Positions 19,536 through 21,133 of a stretch of 21,133 nt of DNA are shown piece by piece. A program made the translations under genes and the position numbers. The stretch comes from a virus, in the IMG/VR virus record IMGVR_UViG_3300010885_004590, positions 1 through 21,133 of that record; one strand, 5' to 3'. Below the pieces are notes generated by a model, which did not search any database, was not told the origin of the DNA, and saw only the letters and a program-made list of their open reading frames with translations. The number at the start of each line of letters is the position of its first letter. Within the stretch, counting starts at the first letter, position 1.

Positions 19536-19542
19536 TCAAGGA

Positions 19543-19959
19543 CTAGATATTGTCTATTTGTACACCAGCAGAGCCGTATCGCGCAACTCTGTTGGAAACA
19601 TCAACCACAGCCTTTAAGTTTGGACGATAGGGGAGCGTACCAACTAACTCGTCCACGCTCTCATACAACTGGTGGTAGTTAAAGGGGTTGACAACCCTAC
19701 GCTCTAATTTTTCAAATGCTTTGTCAAGGAGTTCTTCTGTCCAACCCTCGTCAGCAAATCCAGCAAGTTCTAAAGACAACCCGTACTGGTTAGATATGTT
19801 CCACAGTTTGTTTGCAGCCAGCATATCAATCTCGCCCAATTTGTATCCCACTTGCTTGCTTAAAAACTTACGTGTTTCTTCTTCTACTAACTTTATAACA
19901 AGCGTTGTTGTAGCAATACACTGAGGAGATGAGACGTTGGAAATGTCTCCGCCTCTCAT
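19543..19959 (-). CDS. Hypothetical replication-module protein
   Basis: A 138-residue protein I do not recognise. It is mainly helical: TLVIKLVEEETRKFLSKQVG, DMLAANKLWNISNQYGLSLE and EELLDKAFEKLERRVVN, ending in a small strand region (VARYGSAGVQIDNI). A single cysteine (C14) makes metal binding unlikely. The gene overlaps the SWIM-protein gene by 4 bases (ATGA) and precedes the dnaB leader gene by 18 bases, so it belongs to the helicase-loading segment. A helicase-loader partner or replication-origin factor is conceivable but unproven. Confidence 0.75.
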   Translation of the reverse strand: MRGGDISNVSSPQCIATTTLVIKLVEEETRKFLSKQVGYKLGEIDMLAANKLWNISNQYGLSLELAGFADEGWTEELLDKAFEKLERRVVNPFNYHQLYESVDELVGTLPYRPNLKAVVDVSNRVARYGSAGVQIDNI

Positions 19960-20261
19960 AGCACCTCTATTTTTGCGTAGTTAACTACAAACTCTCTAAA
20001 TGAATCAGGATTTTCGTTTGCTTCAATTGCCAGTTCTTCTGGAACTTCAATAGGTACCGTGATTGAATAATGACCACGTGTTTGTATTCGTGTGTTCACA
20101 AAGGCTACATGTTTACACAACTTTTTCTTTTCCCACACTGGACAGTTACAACGTGTTTCTTTTGTCTCTGTATCCAATTCAACTTCAAAAATACCAGCAC
20201 CTTGTGCAGAGATAAACTGCTGCACAGTTCTCCACTGAGTACTCATTGAAGGTCCTTTCAT
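19956..20261 (-). CDS. SWIM zinc-finger protein
   Basis: A 101-residue protein. The SWIM motif C-x-C-xn-C-x-H is seen as CNCPVWEKKKLCKHVAF (about residues 38-54), preceded by the typical strand FEVELDTETKETR. The C-terminal half is a short strand plus an acidic helix (PEELAIEANENPDSFREF). SWIM domains bind DNA or protein and appear with SNF2 ATPases and recombination mediators; an SNF2 helicase lies 3 kb downstream. ATG at 20261 overlaps the preceding stop as ATGA with GAGG at good spacing. ATG at codon 6 with AAGGA upstream is an alternative. Confidence 0.82.
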   Translation of the reverse strand: MKGPSMSTQWRTVQQFISAQGAGIFEVELDTETKETRCNCPVWEKKKLCKHVAFVNTRIQTRGHYSITVPIEVPEELAIEANENPDSFREFVVNYAKIEVL

Positions 20262-20980
20262 TGGGCGCCTCTAAGGTCTGAACCAATGATAGGGACTCTA
20301 ATGAATGCTTCGTTGGCGAAACTCGCCATTGCTTCTCCGTATTGTGCTTCCCAGTTTTCTAAACGTACATTCGTAGTAACAATTGTTGGTAATCCTTTGT
20401 CATAACGAAGTCTTAGAATTTCGTCAAAAGAAGTATCGTCATACTTAGAACCGTATTCTTTACCTAAATCGTCAAGAATAAGTACTCTTACGTTTAGCCA
20501 GTCAAATTTAGAACGACCATGGAAACCATCTAACTCGTACATCATCTCTCGCTTGTCTGCGACGTCTGCATCAAAAGATGACTTCTTACGAGAAAGAAAC
20601 TCTGGATAGGTCATGTAATAAACGGGACGAAAACTCAGTCCGTAATCACTTTGCTTTAGACCCATCAAATCTGCTGCTACAAGTTCGTTCTCTGGCATGT
20701 TGCGAATAACTTCCATAGCAGCAACTACGGCATGTGTTGTTTTGCCTAGCCCTGGGCCGCCATCAAAGACAAGACCGACACCGTTGATACCGATGTGCCC
20801 AATCTGCTTAATAACCTGCTTATGGGCAACGTCATCAACCCAACCACTGACTTCCATAGGAAAAGAACCAACACGGTCAATAATGTCGCTTGGTTCTAAT
20901 CCTAGGAAACGTCGTGGAATATTGGATGTACGAAGTAGCCAATGCTTCTTAAGTGGCGAGAGAGTGTTGACGTCATACAT
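20258..20980 (-). CDS. DnaC-like helicase loader ATPase
   Basis: A 240-residue AAA+ protein. Walker A is GGPGLGKTT (74-82), Walker B is VLILDDLG (166-173), and sensor I is IVTTN (200-204), followed by the helix containing an arginine-rich IRVPIIGSD. Residues 1-65 form a helical domain (RRFLGLEPSDIID) that in DnaC and DnaI contacts the helicase. The order loader, SWIM, unknown, zinc ribbon, DnaB fits a helicase-loading operon. A transposon IstB role is unlikely because no transposase is nearby. It overlaps the partial upstream gene by 8 bases. Confidence 0.88.
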   Translation of the reverse strand: MYDVNTLSPLKKHWLLRTSNIPRRFLGLEPSDIIDRVGSFPMEVSGWVDDVAHKQVIKQIGHIGINGVGLVFDGGPGLGKTTHAVVAAMEVIRNMPENELVAADLMGLKQSDYGLSFRPVYYMTYPEFLSRKKSSFDADVADKREMMYELDGFHGRSKFDWLNVRVLILDDLGKEYGSKYDDTSFDEILRLRYDKGLPTIVTTNVRLENWEAQYGEAMASFANEAFIRVPIIGSDLRGAQ

Positions 20981-21131
20981 CGTTTTCTCTCGCTTTCTTT
21001 ATTGCATTTTCAAACTTTGCATCATCTTTGACCGAGAATCTTGCTTCCAAGTTTTCATCGTAATCTACTGAAACAATTCCCAAATTAAAAAGGTTCATCA
21101 GCGCCTCCTCTATTTCCTCGCTGCTGTACCC
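20973..21131 (-). CDS. C-terminal part of a small charged protein, cut by window edge
   Basis: The last 52 residues of an open frame reaching the window edge: YSSEEIEEALMNLFNLGIVS, then VDYDENLEARFSV and a basic helix ending KKARENDV. The helix, turn and beta-hairpin order resembles the end of a winged-helix domain, which is only suggestive. An internal ATG at 21098 with GAGGAGG upstream could start a 41-residue version, but the residues before it fit the same helix, so I favour a longer protein beginning outside the window. It overlaps the helicase-loader gene by 8 bases. Confidence 0.6.
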   Translation of the reverse strand, partial: GYSSEEIEEALMNLFNLGIVSVDYDENLEARFSVKDDAKFENAIKKARENDV

Positions 21132-21133
21132 CA

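Noticed and set aside
20258-20980. IstB-type transposition ATPase.
   Set aside because: No IstA transposase or terminal repeats are nearby, and the neighbours are DnaB and primase, which fits a helicase loader.

Overview
The window looks like part of the genome of a tailed double-stranded DNA phage that infects an actinobacterium. Every gene I can support lies on the minus strand. Genes are packed end to end, mostly with 1, 4 or 8 to 23 base overlaps or gaps under 40 bases, so the segment reads as one long leftward transcription unit. The host inference rests mainly on a WhiB-family iron-sulfur protein (9607-9921), a family known only from actinobacteria and their phages. The DNA is AT-leaning by eye, which would suit a low-GC actinobacterium such as the freshwater acI or marine Actinomarinales groups; that part is inference only.

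Right half in transcription order (21133 down to about 6869), the replication, recombination and nucleotide module: an incomplete small gene at the edge, a DnaC-like ATPase, a SWIM zinc-finger protein, an unrecognised protein, a 38-residue zinc ribbon, a DnaB-like helicase, a CHC2/TOPRIM primase, a zinc ribbon, a SNF2-type helicase, a coiled-coil protein, a MerR-like helix-turn-helix protein, a gp32-like ssDNA-binding protein, family A DNA polymerase with proofreading domain, a second 38-residue zinc-ribbon-like protein, a further zinc-ribbon protein, RecA, an Hjc-like nuclease, WhiB, a Cas4-like PD-(D/E)XK nuclease, an unrecognised alpha-helical protein, a dNMP kinase, a RuvC-like resolvase and a SpoVS homologue. 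Loader, helicase, primase, polymerase and SSB would make a nearly self-sufficient replisome; RecA, Cas4-like nuclease and two resolvase candidates would process recombination intermediates.

Left part (6832 down to 1): a run of mostly small, often basic, low-complexity proteins of unknown function. Several carry zinc-ribbon-like cysteines, three share an FNDRR motif, and many end in Gly-Lys or Gly-Asn because the last codons form the purine-rich leader of the next gene. One looks like a GNAT-fold protein. The window ends inside a nucleotidyltransferase-like gene. Two small genes in this part (57 and 56 residues) and two 38-residue genes in the right half are easily missed because they are so short.

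The most interesting non-coding signal is the only real intergenic gap in the window (13766-13836, between ssb and polA). It can form two mutually exclusive perfect hairpins, one of which buries the polymerase Shine-Dalgarno sequence. This looks like a translational switch for the phage DNA polymerase. I see no tRNA, rRNA, CRISPR array, insertion sequence or integrase, and no gene-free stretch longer than 300 bases.
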